This document shows, one piece after another, positions 20,843 through 32,367 of a stretch of DNA of 64,000 bases. The notes under the pieces were generated by a model. That model had not been told where the DNA came from. It did no database searches and was given only the letters and a program-made list of their open reading frames with translations. The position numbers and the translations under genes are program-made. Numbering within the stretch: position 1 is the stretch's first letter; each line of letters begins with the position of its first letter. Source of the DNA: Bidens hawaiensis (taxonomy: Eukaryota > Streptophyta > Magnoliopsida > Asterales > Asteraceae); assembly GCA_021521415.1 (NCBI GenBank), contig JAIQDT010000232.1, positions 310,001 through 374,000 on the forward strand. The letters run 5' to 3'.

Positions 20843-21078
20843 CACCGAAACTACATCTCTCAAGAACAATTCAAGAGGAGCGAACGTGTGAGTGCTTTTA
20901 CTTTTTATTTTTTGAAGCTTTTGTATTGCAAGATTAGTAACATATACAGATCCATATGCAGAACTACATCTCTAAAGAAAAATTCAAGAGGAGCAAGTAT
21001 GTGGGTGCTTTTATATATCAAGATCGGTAACATATCAAAATTTCCTTTATTATCGTTCAATAACATATACAGATCCAT
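20843..21078. repeat. diverged tandem duplication of ~116 bases
   Basis: 20843-20958 and 20959-21078 share GAACTACATCTCT-type, AATTCAAGAGGAGC, GTG[A/G]GTGCTTTTA, CAAGAT and TAACATATACAGATCCATA. The 116-codon open frame across it reflects the duplication and has no recognisable domain. Confidence 0.75.
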
Positions 21079-21181
21079 AGTTCTTGTTGTTACAACGGGT
21101 ATAGTGAAAATGAAGGTATGGCGGTCCAAGAGTACGATACTAACAGAGCTTCCTAACCTACTAAGATCAAAGAACACAACC

Positions 21182-21986
21182 TGTTAGTCTCACGGTAGGA
21201 GGGGGTCTCTTGCGATCAGCCTTTGGCGTGACAACTAGTAACATGATACGATTTAGAGGTGTAAGAGAGTAAGAATGAAGAGAGAGTAGAGAGAATGAGA
21301 TGGGAGTGAATGAATGTCCCGGTTTGTGGAGACCTCCTTTTATAGGTAATGTGGGAGCTTCTTTTGGGAAGTTTGAGGTAATTAATAGGAAATGCCAACT
21401 CCTTTTCAACATATTTAGACAAGTCATACTACTTTGATGTAACTTGTTGTCCACTTCTGTTATGCTATGTCGACATTCGTGCTTTATGTCACATCAGAGG
21501 TGACTTCTCTAAACTTTACTGTAGCGAGGATTTTCCTACGTCAACATAGAAGTTGTGATGCAGAAGCTCTAAGCTTCATGGCTTAGCAGCTGGTGCTTGT
21601 TGCTTCTTAGACTTTAGGCTTCCCTGACTTATGGATGGTTAAGGGTACCTAGGTAATTAGCCCCTACTCAGAAGTATTCAGATTTTATTGATGAATGCTT
21701 GTGATTGAACTCATTTTCTTCATGATGTTCCCCTAGGTGTTTAATGCTTTTGGACTCAACAGTGTGCCTCTTCATAGACTAATGCACATACCCTTTTTGT
21801 TGTTTTGGGCATGTTTACTAAAGCCCAAAAGCTGGAAAGTCTTTCTCTATTGTGTGGTCTAGGAGCTAGAAGCTTGTGGTCCGAAGCTTTCACGTTTGAA
21901 GCTTGGGATTAGAAGCTATGAGCTTCTTGTATAGATCTTTCGTTTGTTATACTTATTTTATTCTAGTGGCTGCTCCTACACTAACA
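21182..21986. other. possible solo LTR or retroelement fragment
   Basis: Starts TGTTAGTCTCAC and ends CACTAACA, and is rich in AAGCTT/GAAGC words like those in the Tat-related sequence further right. I could not find a clear target duplication, so identity as an LTR is only a suggestion. Confidence 0.25.
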
Positions 21987-22016
21987 AACTGTTACCGTTG
22001 GAGCTCATTATTTTTT

Positions 22017-24934
22017 TGTAACACCCAACTTTTATAAACAAATAAAGAATTAGAAATGAAGCACATGAAACTGGTTCTTATAGAACCATATCAGTATATG
22101 TTCGCGTAGCACGAATCAACAAACCCTAGTTTAAATGAATTAGGTCGAGTAACGCGAAGGTTCCACACCTCACTCCTTTGTGCTACGCGAAAAGGGTTAA
22201 TAAAATCAAAAAAAAATATAGTATTAACCTCTGTCGTCTACCACCGACCGCCATACCCAATATCTCATCACCGTCATTATCTCATAATAATAATAATAAT
22301 AATAATAACAATAATCATTCTCCCTCTCTATATCACATCCCTCACCACCGTCTCCCTTAACCACCACCGTGACCTCAACCACCGACAACATCCAATAAGA
22401 ACATCATCTAAGTCATTATCATCTTGTTTGCTTTTGTGTCTAATCAATGGCAGATATGTGATTACGTTTGGTTATTGAGTGATTATGTGTGTTAAGTGTT
22501 TAACTTAGATTTATGTTATGTTTAACCGGGTTTGGAACATTTGAAGTTGCTTAGTTTGAGGACAGCTCGGTTAATGCGGGCTTGGTGTATTTGGATGTTA
22601 AATTGCTGTTGCATCGACATAGAGTTTTTGGGTTTGGATTTCCCGGGATCCGTTTAATCGGGTTCGAGTATTCGTGTTTGTTGGGATAATAATTTCATTT
22701 GAAATTTGATACTTGAACATGCTTTTCATATAATCATTATTATTAAGTGTCCGTGTATTGGATGGATGTGACATTCGTCATTTTTTGTTTGATTCATATT
22801 TGTACTTGTACGGTAAACCCGACCTGTTTTGTGTTATGTATCCTTGGATATTAATAAAATAGTGTATTTTAAGTTATAATCATGTCCCATACTCGTCGTG
22901 TTGTTTTAATATCTTGAACGGTGTTTAATTTGCTTATTTTATGCTCGAAACCAACCAAGTACAATGACCATTTTTGCCATAAACCCAAATTTTCCCTAAC
23001 CTCTAAATCAAATTTTATTTAATTAATTTAATTATTTTATTTTAAAAACCAACCGACCAAATTGAATGCAAAAGTGGTTGTAAGATGGTCTAATGTCCAA
23101 CCATCCATGCAAACTAGTCTCCTCATTCTTGCATATAAATACCAACACTTCTCAACATTTCCAAATACTCATCTCTTCCTTTCTCTCTAATTTGTGAAAG
23201 CAAATTAAAGTGTTCTTGCCTAAGTTGACTTTAAAAGTCAAAAAGAACAAAGAACAATTGTTCGTTGTTCAATCCGGTTTGAGTAATATGATGTTTTCAG
23301 TTTTTATTAGTCTTATATATGTGTTTCATTATTTCCCTTCTTCAACCTTGATTGATTAAGATGTTTATGTCATCCTAAGGCACGTCTTTGCTTATTAAAG
23401 GCTAGTTTGACCCGATTTGGGATTTTTACTCGTTTAAAGTTTCTTATTTTTATTTGAATTTGTTTATTGGATATTTGACCATGAGGACTTGTGTGATAAG
23501 ATTATAAATATGTACTAACATCACACAATGAGTGGAATAATTATTTTTCATCAAAAACCATTTCAAATAATCAAGAACATAGGTTCTAATGGTGTTTCAA
23601 TTCTGGACAGACATTGGCCATCAAAGATTGGACCATAACTCAGTCATAAAGAACTGGAATGGTGCAAGAACAAGGCCTATGATGAACTTCATTGAGTTGT
23701 GGTCTCAGTGATTATTTAACTTCGTTTTAATTCATTTGTATGGCTTCACAATTACTGTTTTAGTTATAGTACGCATATCTGTACCAATTGAGAAAACCGG
23801 CTGTTTCAGCCTATCTCGAGTCATAATTTGGAGAAAGATTCTAAATGAAACATATTAACTACAACCTAATTAAGTATAGTGGAGATGTTTATAATTTTTA
23901 GAAATATTTTTAAGTATTATTTAAATCAAGGACAAATTGTGTCTAAAACTGATCAAAATCCTTTTGGTTGTTTTCACACCTTAGATGTGATATATTTTTG
24001 CTTGATAATCCTTGGCTAATACTTTGTAGTTATTTTTCATGTTAAATGGAGATTGGTATTGGACTTGGTCTCAAACCAAGCCCCTGATTACATAAACCAA
24101 GCAACCCGCCTTAATCCAAATCACTCGTTTAAAAACACAAGTTGTGTTTCAAGCGACCGATTCTTGTATTTTCTTTCAAGTTTCTGTTTTATTTTAGTTT
24201 TTTGTTAGTTCTCATGTTTTGGATATGTGGCAACCAACCTCGGTCTCATACCGAGTCATGTACCGAACCAAAACCGAACTTTCGCTTAAACTCAAGAATT
24301 TACAAATAAACCCCAATTTGAATTCAAGTTTAGTTTTTTTACTTTTATTTAATATTTACTTTTGGACACATCCCCAATCCTAAACTCGCTTATTTCTCGG
24401 ACTTACTTTTTGAAAACCGAACCTTCCGATTCGCCCGCTTAAGGACCGGCTCACCTATTTCATCACTCGCTAAAATTCCAAGTGAGTAATCACACTTCCC
24501 CTTTTTACGCTTTTATACTTTTGGGGGTGGCATGTGTACCATATTCAAACTTACATGTTTTAAGATCTCAATACTAAGTCCACAATTTTACATTATGTGT
24601 TTATATGAGTATTTGCTCGATCTTCTGTTTTTGCCTCAAATTGATTATGTGCACGAGTGTTTATTTTAATGTTGTTGTTGAGCCTCAATAAGTATGATCA
24701 TACGCACCGCTAACTATTTAGCATCATGCTAATAGAATAGGGCCTCATTATCCGAGTATTTTGGTCGTTACCAAATCGAAAGGATCCACACTTATTTACT
24801 TTACATTTACAATGGTTGTTGCGTTATTCTATTTACACATGATGAATTGTGATTTTGCCTCATTATATATATATACCACAAAAACTAGTATATTGTTCAC
24901 CAACATTCGTGTTGATCAATTCTATTTTTATGCA
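22017..24934 (+). repeat. gypsy-type LTR sequence, interrupted
   Basis: Begins TGTAACACCC after a T run. A TATA box (GCATATAAATACC) at about 23127-23139 is followed by a CT-rich leader, as in a promoter LTR. CCAAGTGAGTAATCAC (24478-24493) and TTCACCAACATTCGTGTTGA (about 24896) correspond to the paired motif of the other LTRs. The sequence is cut at TSD ATGCA by a 9.1 kb element and continues at 34002-34049. It is cut again there by a 5.7 kb element and continues at 39766 to about 39964, where GGGGTGTGGCA may be its end. An (AAT)n run is at 22287-22313. No matching target duplication was found, so the limits are tentative. Confidence 0.5.
24930..24934. repeat. TSD ATGCA (left copy)
   Basis: ATGCA at 24930-24934 is repeated at 33997-34001 on the other side of the element. 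Confidence 0.93.
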
Positions 24935-25239
24935 TGTCACAGCCCCCGACCCTTATACCCTGGAGGGGAGCCGTGAACATTGATTGGTGGTATCGATGTT
25001 TATTAAATTATTTTGCTGCGGAATATTTCATCAGAACCGTAGTTAGGAAAACTGTTTAGAGTTATAAAAACACCATGATTATTATTATGATAAGCCGGAA
25101 ATTTAATCCCTTTTTATACAAACATAAGTTTTATAGGGTCAAACCCTAATTTACAAAACATGTTTCTTTATTCTGGTGACAAGCCACTTATTTAAGCTGG
25201 AAGCCCGCAGACATCATTCCTTTGTCTCTAACAAGTCAC

Positions 25240-25674
25240 CTGAAACATGTTTAAAATATTTGATCAGCAAGAAATACTGGTGAGTACATTCTTTTGTAAA
25301 TGACACATTTTACAGTTACAGCATTAAGATGTTTTTACATCTTCCTTCTTACAAATTACCGAAAGGTACTTGTCACTCGACCGTATCTATGACTGTGGTC
25401 ATATTACTTATTGGCTAACACTTGTCTAGTAAGTAACGTGTAATAGTCCAGTAGGCAAGCCTTGTATACAAAACCCCACAATACCAGTAGTAACCATACC
25501 GTAAGTCTACAGAGACTTAATCACTATAATATATTTAAAATATTTTAAAAATATATTTGAAAACATTTAGACCATCTTCCATGAGTTTTATAGGTTTTGA
25601 AATCATCATGACAGTGTCGGAAAAATAGTTGTCTCACGCAAATATGAATGGTACAAAAACTCGAATGTCTCACC
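25240..25674 (-). promoter_or_regulatory. LTR splice-like pair (minus strand)
   Basis: On the sense strand CAAG|GTGAGA (about 25674 downward) is donor-like. GTACTCACC (25287-25279) is complementary to its GGTGAG core. AACATGTTTCAG|GTGAC (AG at 25241-25240) is acceptor-like, about 40 bases later. The other LTR has the same arrangement. Confidence 0.5.
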
Positions 25675-26005
25675 TTGCAAGTTTACAATTAAGTAACACC
25701 TCCTGGTATTAAGCACCTAGGATAAACACAATGTAGTATACCTAGGTTAGTATAAAACCAATAATCATAACGATAATCACGAGAGTAGAAACTTTACACA
25801 ATGGCACAATGTCATACCTTAACATGCAGAGCTCTTGGATTCGTGTATATTTTTCTTTCGATCGGATATCGTTATAACACTCGGGTATTATACCGTTATC
25901 TTAATATTATGTATTGTGTGTGAGAATTCATAGAGAATGAAAGAGTTTTGGTGCAGAGAAATGAAGTCTCGTTGCCAATCTATTTATAGCAATTTTTGGA
26001 CCCCA

Positions 26006-26252
26006 TCACGATACGCGATGGCCATAAATAGAAAGGCATCACGTATCGCGAAGAATCTTATAGCTTTTCTAAGTTAGCCCTAGGCCTGCCACGTGGCACA
26101 CCACGTGGCAGGCTACGTGTCTTCTGCGTAACCTCCACGTCGCGGTACGCGATGGAGTTAGTTGGATAGCTATACCGCCAAGTTTCTGGATAATATTACA
26201 CGTCATCGCGCTACGCGATGAGGTTAATCTAAACCCGTCGCGTATCGCGATG
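26006..26252 (-). promoter_or_regulatory. array of CGCG palindromes and G-boxes upstream of the TATA box
   Basis: Five copies of a TACGCGATG or CGTATCGCGA type core (about 26006-26020, 26039-26050, 26141-26155, 26205-26220 and 26238-26252) and two CCACGTGG motifs (about 26089-26107) lie within 250 bases. They are directly upstream, in sense, of the TATA-like box near 25985. CGCG cores are bound by CAMTA factors and CACGTG by bZIP/bHLH factors, so this is a plausible enhancer. The array is kept in the right LTR (33434-33690). Confidence 0.55.
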
Positions 26253-26647
26253 GAAGGATTATTAAAAATTTTATTTTTCGACAAAAATACTAAGGCGGCC
26301 CTTAAGTGGCTCGCGGCGATGCGAAATGCAAAGTGCGCCATCAAAGCGCCACATTGCGCCCATCGCACTTCGCCCGAGCCCGAGCCCGTGCGCGTGCGCG
26401 TGCGCGTTTGGGTGCTTCGCACCCTCCGCTAGGACCACTGGGTGTGATATGTCTTATAAGAACATTAACATAGGATTTTTCTTTCTTATAAAGTGCTTAC
26501 TAGTTTTATAATCTAGCGATGTGGGATAAGAAACTTACACTCCTATTTATACTAAGGTGGAATCCTCTCCTTTCCTTTCCTCCACCAATGTGGGATGGAG
26601 TTTTCCTCCTTCTATATCCTTTACTTTTTATTTTATGGTTTGTTATA

Positions 26648-26660
26648 GTCTCCCCTACTT
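26648..26660 (-). promoter_or_regulatory. polypurine tract (minus strand)
   Basis: The sense AAGTAGGGGAGAC immediately precedes the 3' LTR. Confidence 0.88.
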
Positions 26661-26979
26661 ATTTTGAATCTCGTCCTCGAGATTTGATTGGAATAAGTGT
26701 GGGTACTTTCGTTTCATTTCAGACTCCAATTCCCAAGTATATTCTGGTCCACGCTTTGAATCCCACTTTACTTTGACCAGAACTATTTTTTTATGCTTGA
26801 GATTCTTGATCTTTCTATCTTCAATTTGCAAAGGTTTCTCAACGAATTTCAACTTTTCATTTACCTTTATATCTTGAAGGGGTACTTCTATGTTTTATCA
26901 GCTAAACATTTCCTTAAGTTACTTACATGAAATAAATCATGTATACCTGACATTTCCTCTAGTAATTCTAGCTGATAGG
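26655..26979 (-). pseudogene. chromodomain-like tail of pol
   Basis: 26852 downward reads FVEKPLQIEDRKIKNL, IVLVKVKWDSKRGPEYTWE and KRKYPHLF, the pattern of the chromovirus C-terminal chromodomain-like region. It is out of phase with the rest of pol, so at least one frameshift lies between about 26853 and 26980. The frame ends at 26655, beside the hairpin and polypurine tract. Confidence 0.85.
26667..26684 (-). promoter_or_regulatory. conserved hairpin before the polypurine tract (minus strand)
   Basis: The sense AATCTCG, loop AGGA, CGAGATT: a 7-bp stem. It has different bases from the element at 4970-17251, but pairing is preserved. Confidence 0.65.
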
Positions 26980-29900
26980 CTACTGGTCCAATTCATTTGA
27001 TAATTGGAATGGTCCAACAAATCTTTGACTTAACTTTCCTCTTTTACCGAATCGGATTACTCCTTTCCATGGTGATACTTTCAGTAGCACCCTGTCTCCA
27101 ACTTGGAATTCCAATGGTTTGCGTAGATGATCCGCATAACGTTTCTGACGATCTCGTGCGGTCTTTAATATTGCCATAACTTGATTTATCTTATCATTAC
27201 TTTCTTGTATGATTTCAGGACCTGATAATTGTTTTCCTCCTATTTCAGCACAACACACTAGAGTTCTGCATCTTCGTCCATACAGGGCTTCAAATAGGGC
27301 AACATTAATACTTGTATGATAACTGTTATTATAGGAGAACTCTATTAGTGGTTAATGGTCATCCCAATTTCCACCAAAATCTATTACACATGCTCTTAGC
27401 ATGTCTTCCAATGTTTGTATGGTTCTTTCACTTTGACCATCAGTCTGTGGATGGTATACTGTGCTCAAGTTTAATTTTGTTCCCATAGCTACTTGGAAAC
27501 TTTTCCAAAAATGAGAAGTAAAACGGTTATCCCGATCCGATACAATGGATAATGGAACTCCATGTAATGAGACAACTTTGTCCACATATAACTTAGCTAA
27601 TTGTTCCATTTAGAAAGTTTCTTTCATTGGTATAAAATGACCTGATTTTGTTAATCTATCCACAATCATCCAGATTGTGTCATTACCTCTTCTTGTGGTT
27701 GGTAATTTGGTAACAAAATCCATTGTTATTAATTCCCATTTCCATTATGGCATTTCTAATTGTTGAAGTAATCCTGATGGCTAATGATATTCTGCTTTAA
27801 CTTGTGAACAAGTTAAGCATTTTGAAACATAACTAATTATGTCCTTTTTCATTCCTATCCACCAATAGATTTTCTTCAAGTCTTGATACATTTTATCTCT
27901 TCTAGGATGCATTGTGTATTTGGATTTATGGGATTCTTGGAGAATCTTTTCTCGTAATCCTTCTATGATTGGTATCTAGATCCTGTTTCCCATTCGGAGA
28001 ATTTCATCATTTCCTTTGACAAGTAGATCAATGGTACCATTTCTTTTCTCATCAACAATGTTATTTTCTTCTATTGCTTGTTTCTGAGCATTCTTTACTT
28101 CATCAATTAAATTGATTTGAAGTTCTAAACTTAAGGCTCGCACTCTTTTAGGTTTCTCATGCTCTTTTCTGCTTAATGAATCGGCTACTATATTAGTCTT
28201 GCCTTCACAATACTGGATTTCACAATCATAGTCACTAAGAATTTCCATCCAGCGTCTTTGCCTCATGTTAAGCTCCTTTTGTCCAAAAATATATTTTAAA
28301 CTTTTATGATATGTGAATACAGTAAACTTACTACCATATAGATAGTGTCTCCAGATCTTTAGGGCAAAAATTATTGCTTCCAATTCTAAATCACGTGTTG
28401 TGTAATTCTCTTCATGCTTCTTTAACTGTCTAGATGCGTAAGCAATAACTTTTTCACGTTGCATTAGTACACATCCTAATCCTGATTTAGAAGCATCACA
28501 ACAAACTGTGAAGTCTTCAGTTCCTTCTGGTAGTGTAAGTATTGGGGCATTTGTTAACTTTTGCTTCAAAGTTACAAAAGCTTCTTCTTGCTTAGGTCCC
28601 TATTCAAACTTGGCATTCTTACACGTTAACTTGGTTAAGGAAACTGCTATTCGGGAAAAGTTTTGAATGAAGCGTCTATAATATCCTGCTAATCCCAAGA
28701 ATCTTCGAATTTCTGTAGGAGTCTTAGGAATTTACCATTTTGTAATAGCTTCTATTTTAGCAGGGTCCACGTGAATACCTTTATGGTTAATCAAGTGTCC
28801 TAGAAACTGTACTTCCTGTAACCAAAACTCACACTTTGAGAATTTAGCGTAAAGTTTCTCTTTCCTCAATAGTGTCAAAAGTGTATGAAGATGTTTGACA
28901 TGATCTTCACTGGTTTTGGAATAAATAAGTATATCGTCTATAAAAACGATTAACAAATTATCCAAATATGGTTTACATATTCGATTCATCATATCCATAA
29001 ATGCAGCTGGTGCATTGGTTAACCCAAATGGCATGACTGTAAACTCATAATGACCATATCTTGTCCTAAAAGCTGTTTTAGGAATATCTTCTTCTTGCAC
29101 TTTTAATTGGTGGTATCCTGAGCGTAAATCAATTTTAAAGAAATATCGAGCTCCTTGGAGTTGATCGAATAAATCATCAATTCTTGGTAAGGGATACTGA
29201 TTCTTAATTGTGACCTTATTAAGTTCTCTATAATTGATACACATACGCATTGACCCATCTTTCTTTTTGACAAACAATATTGGTGCTCCCCTGGGTGATG
29301 AGCTAGGTCGTATGAAACCTTTTTCTAGCAGTTCATCTAATTGCTTCTTTAATTCTAACATCTCTGTTGGTGCTAATCTATATGGTGCTTTAGCAACTGG
29401 CGCTACTCCTGGTATTATATGGATTCTAAATTCCACTTCACGATCAGGCGGTTGTCCGGGTAAATCTTCTGGAAAGACGTCAGAGTATTCCGATACTACC
29501 GGAATTTCCTTTAGCTCTTTTCCTTTGGCGCTAATGATTACAGAAATCATATATGCTACGCCTTGTTTCCTTAGATAGCTTGCCACTTTCATTACTGATA
29601 TGAACTTCCTAGGCTTGAGCATTTTATCTCCTTGAATGGTAATGATTTTTCCCGTTAGCGTATGGATTTCAATAGAATTTGTATTACATAGAATTCGAGC
29701 ATGGTTGGCTGCTAACCAGTCCATTCCTAATATGACATCGAATCCAGCCAAATTCATTGGGAGTAAATTTGCTTTAAACTTGTAGCCTAGTAAATTTATG
29801 TTTTCTTCTTGAAGTACTTCATGGATATGAATAGAACTTCCATCAGCCATTTCTACCGTGCAGACTTGATTAAGTTTGGTTAATGGTTGGTTTAAGGCTT

Positions 29901-30099
29901 AGCAAAACTTCGTGTTTATAAAACTTTGATTTGCTCCGAAATCAAACAATACTTTAGCGTAAACGTTATTGATTATGAACGTACCCGCAATGACGTCTGG
30001 AATCATTGCCGCTTCCTGTGCAGTAAGCTGAGAAGCTCGTGCATTCTTCTTAGGTCCATCTGTGTTCTTTGCTTTGTTGTCAGGCACCTTTACCAGTTT
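26980..30099 (-). pseudogene. pol: protease, RT, RNase H, integrase (nonsense-ridden)
   Basis: One reading phase is continuous with gag. The protease region (about 29938-29952) has DFGA where the catalytic motif should be DTG or DSG. RT (28740-29590) is intact for 372 codons and has FIDD (about 28928-28940). RNase H (27976-28569) has its CDAS motif. Integrase contains a zinc-binding region near 27800-27900, ITMDF, SDRDNRF and [11 protein letters not shown], so the D,D,E residues are present. Stops fall, among other places, after TKFC, ITKW, FE, NRI, EYH, EMP, ETF and DDH. Several are TGG to TAG; others need transversions. No frameshift is evident before 26980. Confidence 0.92.
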
Positions 30100-31203
30100 T
30101 GGACATTCTGGACGGATGTGGCCAGATTTTCCGCAGTTATAGCAAACAAGGCTCTTTCTTCTTCTACATTCTTCATCCGTATGTCCAGCCATTTTGCAAA
30201 AATTGCAATACTTAGTTTTCTTAAAAGCGCATCTCCCTGAATGCCTCTTTCTGCAAATTTTACAGAAAGGATGAGCATAAGATTGCCCTGTTCCTTTCTT
30301 CCAAAATTCTTGGGTAATCTTCTGGGCTAGATCTTTCTTTTTGTTTTCTTCCTGAGTTCGAACTAATCCATCTGTCATGGTATTAGCTAGCTCAACTGTT
30401 TCTTCAATAGTCTAGGGTCTAGCTGAATTTACCAGATCGCGGATTTCACTTACTAATCCCTAAATATAACGAGAAATTAGTACTGATTCTGGCGAAGCCA
30501 AAGCCGGTACCATTCTTGCATATTCGAAGAATTTTGTCGAATACTCACGACACTTCACACCTTCCATTTTGTGATTTAAAAACATAGTAGCAATCTTTTC
30601 TCTTTCATGAGGAGGACAAAATTTCCTTTCTACTATTTCTTTAAATTCTTCCCAAGTAATAGTATAGACTATGTGATTTCCTTTGGACTGGAGAACTGTG
30701 TTCCACCATTCCATTGCTTCATTAATAAAGATGTTAGAAGCATATAATATTTTATCTTCTTCCGAACATTTACTTATTCTTATTATAGCTTCCGTCTTCT
30801 CTAACCAGCGTAGTGCTGAAGTAGGTCCTTCATTTCCAGAGAATTCGGTTGGTTTACAAGCTAAGAAATCCTTGTAAGTACAACCGTGAACTTTTGTCTT
30901 TTTGGGTAATGGGTTGCTATTTCCTCCATTCACACTATGACTAGCCGCAGTGTTAGCCTTACGTTTATTACTCTCGGTCTTTTGCTTAATTACAGAAATG
31001 GGTTGCTTAATAGCATCAACAATTAAAGGAATTGCTTCAGTGATTTTCAGAGCTATCATATTTTCAATGGCATTCATATTCAGACGATTTTCTTCATTAT
31101 GACTATGCTCTTTCTCGTGATTGTGCTCGTGATTATGTTCATTTTCGTGATTATGCTCATTTTCTCGATTGTGCTCATTTTCACGATTGTGCTCATTCGA
31201 AAT
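30100..31203 (-). pseudogene. gag of the minus-strand gypsy element
   Basis: Sense TATGTAATTCAG|ATTTCG at 31203 looks like a 3' splice site. The exon then encodes an unusual His/Asn/Glu repeat (NEHNREN, NEHNHE units), MNAIENM, a Gag domain (AMEWWNT, TWEEFKEIVERKFCP) and Cys-rich knuckles, including CYNCGKSGHIRPEC near 30100-30150. Two stop codons interrupt it, near 30460 and 30415. The start codon of the spliced form is not identified; the Met in MNAIENM may serve. Confidence 0.87.
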
Positions 31204-31480
31204 CTGAATTACATATAAGAAAGAGATTATTAATATCGTAATCAAATAATAAAATATTAAGAACACATAAGCATAAAATAACACATAGGCACAGAATATG
31301 TCAAAATCGTCGATCTTCGCGACATTTACTCTTTTTATATATATGCATCTCTATATTTTACATTTACACACTTTATATATATATATATATATATAGATAT
31401 AAATATATGCGTCACTACACTCTTTTTTTTCACAAAAGAAATTACGATAATGAACATATAAATATTATATATATATAGCT
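31204..31480 (-). other. putative intron between leader gene and gag
   Basis: AT-rich, with an (AT)n run at about 31374-31396, bounded on the gag side by an acceptor-like sequence. No coding supported. Confidence 0.5.
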
Positions 31481-32176
31481 TTATATGTAAGGCTCTCGGT
31501 CATAGTACTTCCAGAGTAGGGTCTCCCCAATATTCCTCAGTCTATTGACGGTATCCGCCAATTCGTCTCCATAGTGACGGAGCTCTATCGTTCTGGCGTC
31601 ATGGTGGGGTAGTTTGCGGTTTCAGCTTGGAACAGTGCATATGGGTTTGTCATCATCGTTTGATATTGCCAATCATTTGTCCACCATTCTTCCATTTGAG
31701 CTTGACTGATGATGTCATCACGGAGCATGGTATTATTTGGATCCTGGGATGACATATTAGGGTTGCTGGAGCTTCCTGCACCTATATCGTTGAATATTGG
31801 TTGGAAGATTTCACATTCATCTATGCATCTGCCAAGCCGCTCCTGCATGGGTATTGTTGACATGGGTGGTGGTAAATTTGGTGGTGGTTCAATTGGTTGT
31901 GGTTGTTGTTGAGTTGGTTGTGGTTGAGTTAGTTGTTCAGGTTGAGGTTGAGTTGGTTGTTCAGGTTGTGGGGGTGGTTGTGTGGTTCTTCCTTTCTTAT
32001 TTCTTCTCAACCCCCATTGCCAGTCTTTCAGCCTTCTTCTTCTTTTAGGCTTTGGTTTTTACAGGTTGAGCTTGAAAGATCATGGGTTCAGGTTGTTGTT
32101 GTTCACTAGTTTGTCCTTCTTCTATATCCGTGGAGTTAACGGATATGTGTTCAAAAGCATCAACTAGCTCACTCAT
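31481..32176 (-). pseudogene. leader ORF upstream of gag, unknown function
   Basis: The ATG at 32174-32176 starts MSELVDAFEHISVN, an acidic, Gln-rich stretch. A frameshift at about 32050 leads into a strongly basic segment (KRRRRLKDW, LRRNKKGR) that could act as a nuclear-localisation or RNA-binding signal. Next comes a Pro/Gln repeat (PQPEQ-type), a more ordinary region (ERLGRCIDECEIFQPIF, WWTNDWQYQTM) and, after another phase change near 31585, a helical tail ending at 31481. It lies between the primer site and gag, like the ORF at 8333-9037. I do not recognise a family, and sequence similarity between the two is weak; only position and layout match. Confidence 0.55.
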
Positions 32177-32347
32177 GCTGTTAATCAAAAATTATAAAAC
32201 AATGAACTCCAAACGAGAATAGTACTTATTTTCACGTGTTGTTAAAATCTTATTTTTATGGTTAACACATAAATTAATGCATGTACTTCCTAACATTAAT
32301 TTTTTAAGATTAGGTATTATTAAAATACCTATATTGCTTAAATCAGT

Positions 32348-32360
32348 GGCTCTGATACCA
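32348..32360 (-). promoter_or_regulatory. primer-binding site, tRNA-iMet (minus strand)
   Basis: The sense TGGTATCAGAGCC lies seven bases inside the right-hand (5') LTR. Confidence 0.9.
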
Positions 32361-32367
32361 CTTCAGC

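Larger units (their letters stand above)
24935..26647 (-). repeat. 3' LTR of the minus-strand gypsy element
   Basis: 1713 bases. Compared with the other LTR it keeps about 85 extra GC-rich bases around 26281-26370. A TATA-like CTATAAATAG lies, on the minus strand, at about 25979-25988. Confidence 0.92.

Noticed and set aside
20837..21187. 116-codon open frame (+)
   Set aside because: It is produced by a tandem duplication; no recognisable domain and no gene-like context.
21182..21986. Confident solo LTR
   Set aside because: TG..CA-like ends are present but no target-site duplication was found, so it is kept only as a low-confidence feature.
22178..22360. 60-codon frame with poly-Asn (+)
   Set aside because: The Asn run comes from an (AAT)n microsatellite within an LTR-like sequence.
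26069..26432. 117-codon minus and 60-codon plus frames rich in Arg and Cys
   Set aside because: They coincide with the CGCG-rich LTR promoter array and are not open in the partner LTR over the same extent.
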